A stretch of DNA of 64,000 bases from Streptomyces roseoverticillatus (GTDB lineage: Bacteria > Actinomycetota > Actinomycetes > Streptomycetales > Streptomycetaceae), in assembly GCF_000719265.1 (NCBI RefSeq), contig NZ_JOFL01000024.1, positions 24,566-88,565 on the forward strand. The letters are read 5' to 3'. Every line of letters begins with the position of its first letter. The first letter of the stretch is position 1. The notes beneath the pieces are model-generated. The model was given only the letters and a program-made list of their open reading frames with translations. It did no database searches and was not told the origin of the DNA. The position numbers and the translations under genes are program-made. Of this stretch, positions 43,521 to 51,833 are shown piece after piece.

Positions 43521-43714
43521 CGGCCGAGTCCACTGCTCAATGCTCGCTGCCAGCCGATTGGAGCTCTCTGTCGCAGTGTGTGTGACGCAGTGCTTCAGTC
43601 GGCCGGTGAGCGTTGAGCCGGCCGGTGGAGCGCGACGTTCTGCCCCATGGTCGACGGTGCAGGCTGAGGTGTGTTCGACGGAGCACGTGACGCCGTCCTT
43701 GAAGGGCGTGCGGA

Positions 43715-44377
43715 TCAGCCGCCCTGGCCGGCGCTTCCGATCGGGCCGACCTTCACCGGGGAGCCGGCGCTGTCCGTGACGGGCAGCGTGGCGGCGCCCG
43801 GCCAGCGGAGGGTGACCGTCTTGGTCTCGTTCGGCGGGGTCACCAGCAGCGTTGTGATGCGGACGCCGGAGCCACCCGACTTGTTGATGGGGTAGTTGAT
43901 GCTGAAGGCCGTCGACTGCCCGTTCTTGAGGACGGTCGTGGGGGCCTGCTCACCAGTGCGCTTCGCGGACAGCGATCCCGCGTTGGTCTTCAGGTCGACG
44001 CCCGCGTACCCGGAGATCGTGCAGTTGCGGCCGCCGCGGTTCTTCAGCTGCACCGCGACGGTGCCATCGGGATCGCCGTCGATGGTGTTGTCCTTCGCTG
44101 TGATCTCCAGCCCGTCGGTCCGGCACTTGGCGACCTTGCCGTTCTCGTTGGAGCCGGTCCCGGCGGCCGTGCTCTTCCCGCCGGAGCTCTTCCCGGCGGA
44201 GTCCTTCCCGCCGCCTTGATCCGAACCGCCCGAGCCTGAACCGCCGCCCGGTGAAGACGTGGAGGACGCCGACGACGGGGTGCTCTGTCCCGTGCCGTCA
44301 TCGTCGTTCTGGCAGGCCGTGAGCGAGAGACCTGCGGCAATGGCCAGGGCGGCGAAGGTGAGCTTGTGAACGCGCAT
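43715..44377 (-). CDS. DUF4232 lipoprotein
   Basis: A 220-residue lipoprotein. The signal MRVHKLTFAALAIAAGLSLT ends with lipobox LTAC, so Cys22 should be lipidated. A Ser/Gly/Thr-rich linker (about 25-80) leads to a C-terminal DUF4232 beta-sandwich: CRTDGLEITAKDNTIDGDPD, VAVQLKNRGGRNCTISGYAG, VLKNGQSTAFSINYPINKSG and TKTVTLRWPG. This arrangement is very common in Streptomyces envelope lipoproteins. Its ligand or role is unknown. Confidence 0.9.
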   Translation of the reverse strand: MRVHKLTFAALAIAAGLSLTACQNDDDGTGQSTPSSASSTSSPGGGSGSGGSDQGGGKDSAGKSSGGKSTAAGTGSNENGKVAKCRTDGLEITAKDNTIDGDPDGTVAVQLKNRGGRNCTISGYAGVDLKTNAGSLSAKRTGEQAPTTVLKNGQSTAFSINYPINKSGGSGVRITTLLVTPPNETKTVTLRWPGAATLPVTDSAGSPVKVGPIGSAGQGG

Positions 44378-44491
44378 CGGTTCTGCCTCAATATCGGTCG
44401 GGGGCGCCGGTAGCTCGGTACGAGCGAGTGTTTCTGATCACCAGGATGCATCCGGCCCGGCGAACCGTTCCGCCCAACCACTCTCTAGTAC

Positions 44492-45025
44492 ATGCCTGTT
44501 ACATGCACAGCCGGGCGTGACACACCGCCCGCACCCGTCCCTCCTCCTCGAACTACGGGCCCCGAGGGGAGGTCCCGCAAGAACGCATACGTCGAGCAGG
44601 CCAAGGTGGACGACCCGGTGCGAGCGCTCGGGGCCTCCATCGAGGACAGCGACCGCGACGCCTTGGACGACCACGGCATGAGGCTGCAGAACGAGGTGGA
44701 GCCGGCCGTCTACGAAGACGTGACGAGCCTCCTCGAGGAGGCCGGCGGCGCCGGCGATGCCGAATTGAGCATCCGCACGAAAGCCGCAGACGGCCTGGTC
44801 GGCAAAGTGAATCGAACGACAGAGGGGAGCGGGGGGCGAAAAGCCCGCCCGGAGTACGAGATCGGGGACTTCATCGATGCCGTGGGCGCAAGAATTACCG
44901 TCGAGAGCACCGCCCAGCTCGGAGCCGTTTCCGAAAAGGCAAAGAAGTATTTCGGTGACGGAGAGGACGGGTACCTGGTGGAGGTCGAGAAGATGTATGC
45001 CGATCCTAAGTGGTCGAGTTCGTAA
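44492..45025 (+). pseudogene. RelA/SpoT-like toxin-domain fragment cut by an IS element
   Basis: The frame has helical pre-domain sequence (ALDDHGMRLQNEVEPAVYED, TKAADGLVGKVNRTTE), then KARPEYEIGDFIDAVGARIT, VESTAQLGAVSEKAKKYFGD and GYLVEVEKMYADPK. DFIDAVGARITV and LEVEKMYADPK match the core of RelA/SpoT-type synthetase folds as found in toxin tips of secreted proteins. The domain stops exactly where an IS630 end begins (about 45005), leaving WSSS* from the IS. No proper start is visible either, so this is a double-ended remnant. Confidence 0.6.
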
Positions 45026-45640
45026 GTCCTTCGGGGGTTGATCGTGTAGGGGCTCGGCGGAGGATTCTTCCTGGGTGATCGGCGGTCTGCCGGTCGAGTC
45101 TGGCCAGTAGATCGTCCAGTCAGAGGTGGTGAACTTCCACTGGAACGGCTGTGCCGTGACGTTATAGCGGTCTTCGAATGTTCGGAGCCGGTCCCTGACC
45201 TGGGCGAGGTCGGTGAAGTCGTTGGGTGAGACGACCTTGCGTTGGACGACGGAGAAGTAGATCTCCACCTGGTTCAGCCATGAAGCGTGCACCGGAGTGT
45301 GGACCATCACCGCGTTCGGGAACGCGCTGGTCAGCCGTCGGCAGCCTTCTTGCCGTGGTGGGAGGGGCCGTTGCCGACGATCCAGAACACGCGCTTTCGT
45401 GCCGGCGTAGGGCTCGGTGCTCATGACCTGGGTGGCCAGGATCATGAACGGGCCGATGCCGGTCTTGGGTTCGGTGCAGCCGACACTTTCGCGTGGTGGA
45501 CGTCGTAGGCGGCCAGGTTAGGCCAGGGCGCCGCCGTGTCCGTAAGTGTGGTTGACGCGCATCGCGTGGGCCCGGCCGGGGGCAAGGGTGGGGTAGATGG
45601 CGGCGGCCGGGCTCGGACCGGCGATGTCGGCGGTTGCCTG
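45006..45640 (-). mobile_element. Degenerate IS630-family transposase
   Basis: On the minus strand, pieces in different frames align in order with an IS630 transposase: MRVNHTYGHGGALA, WPNLAAYDVHHAKV, FMILATQVMSTEPY, RLTSAFPNAVMVHTPVHASW, LNQVEIYFSVVQRKVVSPND and FTDLAQVRDRLRTFEDRYNV. After FQWKFTTSD the natural frame is LDDLLARLDRQTADHPGRIL ending at TAG 45006-45008. At least three frameshifts are needed. The VHASWLNQVEIYFS segment carries the last catalytic Glu. It interrupts the RelA/SpoT-like fragment. Confidence 0.7.
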
Positions 45641-45649
45641 GGCCAGGCG

Positions 45650-46060
45650 CTTGGCCTGTATGCGCAGGATCTGGCAGGCATAATCGGCGCGCATCATCCG
45701 CGCGTACGTCACCGCGTGAGTGGGCCACGGGCAGGCTTGGATCAGCATGTGGAGGCAGGCAGCGGAGAGTCCGGGAGCGTCGGGGCGTGCGGCCTCCAAG
45801 ACCTCGTTGACCCGGGCCGGCTTCTTGCGGTGAGCCTCGGGTCCGGGAGACGGAACGCTCGCATGGCCGCGAAGAGAGCGCTGTGCGCGTGGTTGCCGAA
45901 GTGGCCGGATGTGAGTGAGGTGAGGACGCCGAGCTTGGTGCGGCGCGAGTAGCAGCGCGCCGCGCACGGCCTGCTCGGCGAAGTGCACGACAGGCAGGGG
46001 CGCCGGCTCTTCCAGATCGATCTCCTGGTGTGACTGGTGAGGGTGGAGCACCAGGCCGCC
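45650..46060 (-). pseudogene. Degraded coding remnant of unknown family
   Basis: The minus strand has coding-like segments in two frames: LPVVHFAEQAVRGALLL and GVLTSLTSGHFGNHAHSALF, then KKPARVNEVLEAARPDAPGL, ACLHMLIQACPWPTHAVTYA and RMMRADYACQILRIQAKRLA. They appear to be one protein broken by frameshifts. No match is recognised. Confidence 0.3.
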
Positions 46061-46068
46061 GGCGCTGG

Positions 46069-46545
46069 CAGACTCGCTTCTTCAAGGCCCTCGCACCTCT
46101 GTGGGGCGACCTCGTCGAGGTCAGCCCCGACATCGTGCCCGCCACCACCAACTCTGGTGAAGTGACCGAAGACGAAGGGGACTTCTTCCTCCATCGCGGC
46201 GTCACCGAGGTCAACGACGGCATTCTGCCCCTGAAGGCCTACCGCTCCGGGCGGGTCCAGCAGGCCACCCGACACGCCCTCGCCTAGCTCGGTGAAGCCG
46301 ACACGACTCACGGCTACGCCACGGTGGAAGCGACTATCCTCACAGACATCCTCGGGGCAAAGCACCGCGGCCTGAAGCCGAACGGCAACATCGCCCGGCC
46401 CGCACCCGGGACCGCTGAGCACGAGGAAAACCTACAAGCCGAGACAGAACGGCTGCTGCTCGTTGCCCAGGCATACGCCGAGAGCGACGTCATCGTGTAC
46501 GACCACTACCGAGACCGCCCAGGACAAGGAAGCCGTTCCCACACC
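46069..46545 (+). pseudogene. MAB_1171c/DUF6545-like C-terminal region with an in-frame amber codon
   Basis: The frame WQTRFFKALAPLWGDLVEVS, VTEVNDGILPLKAYRSGRVQ, QATRHALA is stopped by TAG at 46285-46287. It continues in the same frame as LGEADTTHGYATVEATILTD, ILGAKHRGLKPNGNI and NLQAETERLLLVAQAYAESD. The pattern (FWxALxPLW, then IRDGxLxLRPY-like, VEAxxLxxxLxAK, AExxWLLxVAxAY-like) fits the cytoplasmic part of MAB_1171c-type membrane proteins. The transmembrane N-terminus is absent. The frame has no stop of its own and runs into the P450. Confidence 0.5.
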
Positions 46546-47745
46546 ATGAGCGACGCGCTGTCGTGCCCGGAGTTCTTCCAGAACCCCTACCCCTTCTACG
46601 ACGAACTCCGGGCGACAGCCCCGGTGAGCCAGGTGACCACCGGCCCCGGAGGCCGACCCGGCTACCTCGTAACCGGTTACGCCGAAGCGAAGGCAGCCTT
46701 CACGGACCCGGGCCTGTCCAAGGACACCGCTCGATTCTTCGCCGGCCGCTCCAACGACCGCAACCTGCACCCCGCAGTCGCCCACACCATGCTCGCCACC
46801 GATCCCCCCGAGCACACCAGGCTGCGCCGCCTAGTGAGCAAAGCATTCACCACTGGCGCCGTCACCCGCCTGCGCCCATATATTCAGCACACCGTCGACC
46901 ACCTCCTCGACAGCCTCCCGGAGAACGGTGAGGCGGACCTCATCACCGGTCTCGCCATCCCGCTGCCAGTCACGGTGATCTGCCAGCTGCTCGGCGTGCC
47001 CGAGGCCGACCGCCCTCAGCTGCACACCTGGTCGAACGACCTCTTCGCCGCCGGGCACCCCCAACGGATCGACTCGGCCTCCCACGCTGTGGCCGGCTAC
47101 ATCGCGAATCTCATCGATGCCAAGCGCCGCGCCCCGGACGACAGCCTTCTGCACGACCTCATCGCCGTCCGGGACGAAGGCGAACAGCTCAGCAAAGACG
47201 AACAGCTCAGCGAAGACGAACTCGTCTCCCTCGCCGTCCTGCTCTTGGTCGCCGGCCACGAGACCACCACGAACTTCATCGGCAACGCCGTCCTGGCGCT
47301 CCTCCAGCACCCCGCCCTCCTCAACCGCGCACGAAGCAATCCCGCCAAGATTGGCAGCATGCTGGATGAACTGCTGCGCTATGACTCGCCGGTCGGTATC
47401 GCCACCTTCCGATATAGCACGGAAGCGATCACACTCGGCAATACCGAAATCCCTGCCGGCGCCCCTGTGCTCATCTCGCCCGCGGCAGCCAATCGGGACC
47501 CCGTCCGATATCCGGCTCCCAGCTGCCCAGACGCCGACCGTGACGCGAGAGGCCACCTGGCATTCGGCCACGGAATCCACCGTTGCCTGGGAGCGCCCCT
47601 TGCCCTCGCCGAGGCAGAGATCGCCCTCCGCGCACTCCTGACCAGGTTTCCTGGGCTGCGCCTTGCGGTCCCAGCCGGTGAGTTCCAGTGGCGGCGCGCG
47701 CGGCTTATGCGGGGCCTGGAGTCCTTGCCGGTGCTCATGCTGTGA
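46546..47745 (+). CDS. Cytochrome P450 (bacterial CYP107-like)
   Basis: A 399-residue P450. The I-helix LLLVAGHETTTNF (A236-T241) is canonical, the K-helix is ELLR (275-278), and the heme loop FGHGIHRCLGAPLA has Cys347 as iron ligand. The start at 46546 (MSDALSCPEF) gives the normal length; the upstream remnant is in the same frame, so a read-through fusion is possible but unlikely to matter. Residues 213-224 contain a direct duplication (EQLSKD/EQLSED) coded by an 18-bp repeat. Likely a macrolide- or small-molecule hydroxylase by family; substrate unknown and no redox partner nearby. Confidence 0.88.
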   Translation: MSDALSCPEFFQNPYPFYDELRATAPVSQVTTGPGGRPGYLVTGYAEAKAAFTDPGLSKDTARFFAGRSNDRNLHPAVAHTMLATDPPEHTRLRRLVSKAFTTGAVTRLRPYIQHTVDHLLDSLPENGEADLITGLAIPLPVTVICQLLGVPEADRPQLHTWSNDLFAAGHPQRIDSASHAVAGYIANLIDAKRRAPDDSLLHDLIAVRDEGEQLSKDEQLSEDELVSLAVLLLVAGHETTTNFIGNAVLALLQHPALLNRARSNPAKIGSMLDELLRYDSPVGIATFRYSTEAITLGNTEIPAGAPVLISPAAANRDPVRYPAPSCPDADRDARGHLAFGHGIHRCLGAPLALAEAEIALRALLTRFPGLRLAVPAGEFQWRRARLMRGLESLPVLML

Positions 47746-47999
47746 ATGCTGTTCTCAATCGGCCTCGCCGGTTGTGCGGGCGACGGCACGGACGAGGTGT
47801 CTTACTGATCGTTTCAGAATGAGCTGAGCTGCGGGCCTTGTGCTCGACGTCCATCGCGGCCGGGAAGGTGACGCCGCCAGCGTTCAGGGGAGGTCGGCGA
47901 GCGGGAAGCGTTCGCGGGCGACCTGGTCGCCGGGGCACGGAGGATGGTGCAGGCCGTAGTGCCGCAGGTCCTTTGTCCACCACTGCGGGCCGCACTTCC
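47746..47999. other. 254 bp without a clear gene
   Basis: A minus-strand stretch near 47890-47980 reads WTKDLRHYGLHHPPCPGDQV followed by ARERFPLADLP*, coding-like but without a start. It may be a C-terminal fragment of a lost gene. Confidence 0.3.
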
Positions 48000-48206
48000 A
48001 TGACATCTACCGGCGGTCGCCCCGCGGACCCGGCCACCGAACCGGCCCAGCCGATGCGGCGCAGCAAGGAGCAGCTGGCCGCGATCCGGATCTGGGCCCG
48101 TGCGCATGGGCACGCCGTCGCCGACCAGGGCGTCATCCCGAAGAAGATCGTGGCCACGTATGAGGCCGCCCACCGGGCCACGCAGCCCCTGGCCGCGGCG
48201 GGCTGA
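48000..48206 (+). CDS. Lsr2 C-terminal-domain-like small protein
   Basis: A 68-residue protein. RRSKEQLAAIRIWARAHGHA then VADQGVIPKKIVATYEAAH matches the DNA-binding C-terminal domain of Lsr2 (IRxWAxxxGxxVxxRGRIPxxVxxAYxAAH). The RGR hook that inserts into the minor groove of AT-rich DNA reads QGV here, so normal DNA binding is doubtful. The N-terminal dimerisation domain is absent. The ATG at 48000 lacks a ribosome site, and an upstream in-frame extension has no family similarity. It could be a remnant. Confidence 0.5.
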   Translation: MTSTGGRPADPATEPAQPMRRSKEQLAAIRIWARAHGHAVADQGVIPKKIVATYEAAHRATQPLAAAG

Positions 48207-48284
48207 ATCGTGGACGACGTGTCCTGGACGGCTTCCTGGGTTCGGGGAATCCGCCTCCCCGGCCGGGGAAGAGCGGGCGGCAGG

Positions 48285-48623
48285 TCAGAAGTGAGCGAGC
48301 AGGAAATCCTGGACCTCGGCGTGGGTCATCGGCCCCGCGCGGCGTGCCGCCACCGCACCTTCTTTGAGTAGGACGACGGACGGGGCTCCGGTGACGCCGT
48401 ACCGCTTGGTCGCCTCCGGGCAGCGGGTGATGTCGATCTTGACGGCTGTCAGGAGGTTCGCGTACTCCTCGGCGATCCGACCCACGACAAGGTCCATGGC
48501 CCGGCATGCCTCGATCGCCTTCGGCCACGTCCCGGAGAAGTAGGCGAGGACCGGGCTATCGCTCATCCTGAGGACAAAGTCGACCTCCTCGTCCTCCAGC
48601 GGCTGATGAACGCGCCTTGGCAT
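48285..48623 (-). CDS. Thioredoxin-fold protein lacking the CxxC active site
   Basis: A 112-residue thioredoxin-like protein: FVLRMSDSPVLAYFSGTW, then PKAIEACRAMDLVVGRIAEE, LTAVKIDITRCPEATKRYGV and TGAPSVVLLKEGAVAARRAG with the conserved cis-Pro (GAPS). Where thioredoxins have WCGPC this protein has WPKAI, so neither redox cysteine is present and it cannot act as a disulfide reductase. Similar variants occur in Streptomyces. A chaperone-like or binding role is more likely. The gene has normal codon use and appears intact. Confidence 0.8.
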   Translation of the reverse strand: MPRRVHQPLEDEEVDFVLRMSDSPVLAYFSGTWPKAIEACRAMDLVVGRIAEEYANLLTAVKIDITRCPEATKRYGVTGAPSVVLLKEGAVAARRAGPMTHAEVQDFLLAHF

Positions 48624-49057
48624 CGGAGCTCCTGACCTCGTGATCTACGTACCGGGGGCACCATCATCGCCTGCAACACGCGCGTTCGACGCCAACCGCG
48701 GCTCGGTCCCGGTCTTCACCGGATCCGGGGCGTGGGTCGGCGAGGGGGCCAGCCCCGAAGCGACTGGCGACCTGATCGACGCCTTCGAGAACGGCGGCCA
48801 GTCCCGATCGGACGACCATTCCCTCCGACCGGCTCATGTCCGTCACCAGGATGACCGTCGAGCGGATCAAGCAAGCGCAGCACGGCGAAACGCCGACCGC
48901 CTCGACCCGGTAGCCCGCAGAAGGCGGGGCCGGCCGGGGTGGAGCGCTCCATACGGGGCACAGCGCGGCGGCCCAGTGTCGGATCCTCCGGGGCGGAGCA
49001 TGGCGACCGGGATGTCTGGGATAACGTCACCCTCGCTTGTCTGGAGTAGGGGGCGTT
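48624..49057. other. 434 bp without a supportable gene
   Basis: A GTG frame from 48640 and an antisense frame from 48870 both exist. Neither has a recognisable protein or a good start plus composition. The region may contain the promoter of the DUF3592 gene. Confidence 0.3.
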
Positions 49058-49534
49058 GTGGAGATTCGGATTCAGACACGTGGGCAGGGAGCCCACCGGT
49101 GGCTCGCGTTCGGCATGATCACCGTCGGGGCGCTGTGCCTGGTCGCCGGGCTGATCTTTGCCGGGATGTCGGTTTCCTTCCTGACGGACGCGCAGCGGGC
49201 CCGAGGCACGGTGGTGGCCCTGGACTGGCGAGAGGACCACGGCGGCGGATCTCGCACGGCACATGCCGACGACGCGCCTGCGGCGTACCCGGTGGTCGAG
49301 TTCACGTCGGCGGATGGCACGCTGAGGAAGTTCCGGGACTCCGCGGGTTCCAACCCGCCGTCGTACGAGGTGGGTGAGCAGGTCGAGGTGCTCTACCGCC
49401 CAGGCTCCCCCGAGGACGCGCGGATCAAGGGGTTCCTCTCGCTGTGGCTGATGCCGCTGATCTTCGGTGGGATCGGTCTGGTGTTCACGGGGATCGGTAC
49501 AGGCTTCGCGTTGGCAGCCCGGCGCCGTCGCTAG
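49058..49534 (+). CDS. DUF3592 membrane protein
   Basis: A 158-residue membrane protein with two transmembrane helices (about 18-45 and 128-150). The extracellular part between them contains RARGTVVALDWRED, AAYPVVEFTSADGTLRKF and YEVGEQVEVLYRPGSPEDAR, the DUF3592 signature. The GTG at 49058 follows AGGGGG at the right distance. DUF3592 proteins are widespread in actinobacteria near toxin or immunity genes, but have no assigned function. Confidence 0.82.
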   Translation: MEIRIQTRGQGAHRWLAFGMITVGALCLVAGLIFAGMSVSFLTDAQRARGTVVALDWREDHGGGSRTAHADDAPAAYPVVEFTSADGTLRKFRDSAGSNPPSYEVGEQVEVLYRPGSPEDARIKGFLSLWLMPLIFGGIGLVFTGIGTGFALAARRRR

Positions 49535-49657
49535 TGAGGTGTCCGCCCCGGCCGCATCCGGCGTGCGCGTGGTGCGGGCGGCCACGATGCTGGAGGCCAT
49601 GGATGAGCACCGCGCTGACAGAGCCCGGCGCCAGCCGGTGCGGGACCGGGCTTGGGC

Positions 49658-50432
49658 ATGAGGCCGGTGTGGAGAGGGACGATCAGCGTGGGGATGATCG
49701 TTTTGCCTGTCCGGCTGTATCCCGCGACGCGTACCGTGCACCCGGGACGCACCCACGAAGTCCATGAGGCGGAACGGCGGCCGGATCAAGCACCGTCGCG
49801 TATGCGACATCGACCACCAGGAGGTCCCCTACGAGCAGGTCGCGCACGGGGTCGAAACGCTGGCCGGCACGGTCGTCCTCCGCGACGACGACTTCGCCCG
49901 CCTTCCCCTGCCTGCCCGCAAGGTCCTGGCCCTGGCCGGCTTCGTCCCCGCCGGCAGCGTCGACCCCGTGCTCTTCCACCGCTCCTACTACGCCGAGCCG
50001 CACGGGCCCGGCGCCGACCGCGCGGGCGCCCTACTCGCCACGGCGCTGACACGCTCGGGCCTCGTCGGCGTCGGCAAGATCGCCGTCCGCATGCGCGAAC
50101 GCCCCGCGGTCCTGCGCCCCTACGCCGGTTTCCGGCTCCTGGTGGCCACTTTGTACTGGCCGCACGAACGCAATGAACCGCCGGAGCACCACGGGCCCAC
50201 GGTGCCGCCGACGGATCGCGAACTGGGGATGGCCGAGGTTCTCGTCGAGGCCCTGGCCCAGGACGCCCTGCCCGAGCTGCACGACGAATACGTCGCCGTC
50301 CTCGAGCGCGTGGTCGAGGCGAAGGCCGCCGGCAGGCAACTCCAGCCGCTCGCCGAATCTCCGCAGCCCGTCGACTTGATGGCTGCCCTGGAGGCTTCGA
50401 TCCAGGCGGCACGCCGTGATGAGCACCCCTGA
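49658..50432 (+). pseudogene. ku: Ku-like DNA end-binding protein gene with a frameshift
   Basis: The frame from 49658 starts MRPVWRGTISVGMIVLPVRL, the bacterial Ku N-terminus, and runs to THEVHEA. Near 49770 one extra G pushes it out of frame. The next frame continues NGGRIKHRRVCDIDHQEVPY, EQVAHGVETLAGTVVLRDDD, VDPVLFHRSYYAEPHGPGAD and ELGMAEVLVEALAQDALPEL to 50432. Total length of about 258 residues is close to a normal Ku. Ku bridges broken DNA ends for LigD. The segment between RLYPAT and HEVHEA also looks altered. No ligD is in the window; other Ku copies may exist elsewhere. Confidence 0.75.
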
Positions 50433-50569
50433 CCTCCAGACCACCGGCCACCTAGTCCTCGCCCTCGCTCAGGTCACCGGCCGCAGAACCAACGACCACG
50501 GGCGTGCCGCTGCTGGAGACGGCGGTCTAGCGGCGCGGTCATGAGAAGACGGAAGACGGTAGCGCGGCC

Positions 50570-50598
50570 GGTATACCAGTGGGCATACTCGGTGTATG
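50570..50598. promoter_or_regulatory. Inverted repeats overlapping the antitoxin start
   Basis: GGTATACC (50570-50577) is a self-palindrome. CATAC (50584-50588) and GTATG (50594-50598) are inverse copies spaced by 5 bp, the second overlapping the ATG. Such AT-richer repeats suit autoregulation by an antitoxin or a toxin-antitoxin complex. Confidence 0.5.
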
Positions 50599-50850
50599 GA
50601 CGACAGCAACGGCAAGGACACCAGCGTCAAGGTCGACAAGGTCACCCATGCCCGCCTCAAGGCTCTCGCCGGGAACACACCGCTCAAGGACTTCCTCGCG
50701 GACCTCGCGCTGCGTGAAGAACAGCAGCGCGCCCTGGATACCGCAACCGAGGCGTTCCGGCGCGTGCTGACCCCGGACGTTCTCGACCGGTTCGACGCCG
50801 ACTTCGGCGGCCTCCCGCCGGTCGCGCACCAGACCCCGCAGGCGGCCTGA
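50596..50850 (+). CDS. Antitoxin of a Fic/Doc-like toxin-antitoxin pair
   Basis: An 84-residue protein with DTSVKVDKVTHARLKALAGN then TPLKDFLADLALREEQQRAL: a ribbon-helix-helix-like N-terminus followed by an acidic, probably unstructured C-terminus. It is 4 bp upstream of the toxin gene. The ATG has no ribosome site, so the mRNA may be leaderless. By type II convention it should bind the toxin and the inverted repeats at its own start. Confidence 0.65.
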   Translation: MDDSNGKDTSVKVDKVTHARLKALAGNTPLKDFLADLALREEQQRALDTATEAFRRVLTPDVLDRFDADFGGLPPVAHQTPQAA

Positions 50851-50854
50851 CCCG

Positions 50855-51232
50855 GTGGATCTCCTTGTCGACTATCGATGGCTCCTGGCCCGCCAGGAGG
50901 ACATCCTCCGCACCGACCTGACCGTCAACGACCTGTCCGTACTAGTCGGCATGGCCGCCCGCCACCGAGTGGACCCGCCACGCCTCGACCAGGAGCACCC
51001 CGACGCATACTGGCGCGCCGCCGTATTCCTGGAGGAATGCGTCCTGCTGCGGCCACTGCCGGCGCGCAACGAGGCGTACGGATACGGCCTGGCCATCGCC
51101 TACCTGGAGGCGTCCGGCGAACGCGTCGACACCGCCTTCGAGCCGTGGCGGGACCTGATCAGAGAAATCGCCGCCCTGCGCCTGGATTCCTACCAGATCG
51201 CCAGTCGTCTGCGGTCCTGGAAAAGACCCTGA
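50855..51232 (+). CDS. Fic/Doc-family toxin-like protein with degenerate active site
   Basis: A 125-residue protein beginning with GTG at 50855. It resembles Streptomyces proteins annotated as Fic-family toxin components: LLVDYRWLLARQEDILRTDL, AARHRVDPPRLDQEHPDAYW, RAAVFLEECVLLRPLPARNE and AYGYGLAIAYLEASGERVDT. The Fic loop HPFxxGNxR is represented by RPLPARNEA: the catalytic His and the glycine are missing and only the Asn is kept. Either the family uses another mechanism or this toxin is inactive. Translationally close to the antitoxin. Confidence 0.65.
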   Translation: MDLLVDYRWLLARQEDILRTDLTVNDLSVLVGMAARHRVDPPRLDQEHPDAYWRAAVFLEECVLLRPLPARNEAYGYGLAIAYLEASGERVDTAFEPWRDLIREIAALRLDSYQIASRLRSWKRP

Positions 51233-51833
51233 CGGCCATGCCGCCCTCGCCGGCTGCACTGCCTCGGTGACCGAGCACGGGCCCCCGGGGGCATATAGTC
51301 CAGCGGCGCCGAGGCACCGCCCGTCGGCTTCCTCGAAGCCCACGCGAAAGCGCGTCCGGGCGGGCGACCGCCCGGATCGGCTCCCGACACCACTGGCACC
51401 GGCGCAGTTCTCCGGCCGTGCCCTCAGCGTATGCCGCCCTGCCCGCCCGTTTCGACTCCAGCCCGGCACGCGCGCAGCCCGGGCGCGGCGCTACCGATGC
51501 CGGTACGGCGAGGGCGCAGCGATCGGCTTGTACATGATCCTCAACGGCCCGATGCGATCGCCGTACGGTGCCCCGCCTGCGGCTGCCGCTTCCTGCCAGG
51601 ACGTGGGCACCGTCGGGATGCTGTCTTTTGCCGGTCCGCCTGCCGGCAGGCGGCTCACCGCGCGCGACAGGGCTGGCAAGCCCCTACGCGAAGGCGTTAC
51701 GCCGAACTCGCCAGTACACAGTGCCACCGGCTCGCTGACCAGCATCGACGCCCTCGCCGGGTAGGGGACGGCCTCTCTGGAGGGTGGTCAAGGTCTAGGC
51801 CTTGGCCACGAGCCGTGAGGGTGGGCGGCCGGC
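51233..51833. other. 600 bp with a possible zinc-ribbon fragment
   Basis: Between 51497 and about 51680 a plus frame reads MPVRRGRSDRLVHDPQRPDA, IAVRCPACGCRFLPGRGHRR and DAVFCRSACRQAAHRARQGW. The CPAC...FCRSACRQAAHRAR pattern is like small zinc-binding proteins ending CSxxCRQRAYRxR. The frame does not stop normally, so it is probably a fragment. Nothing else is supportable here. Confidence 0.35.
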
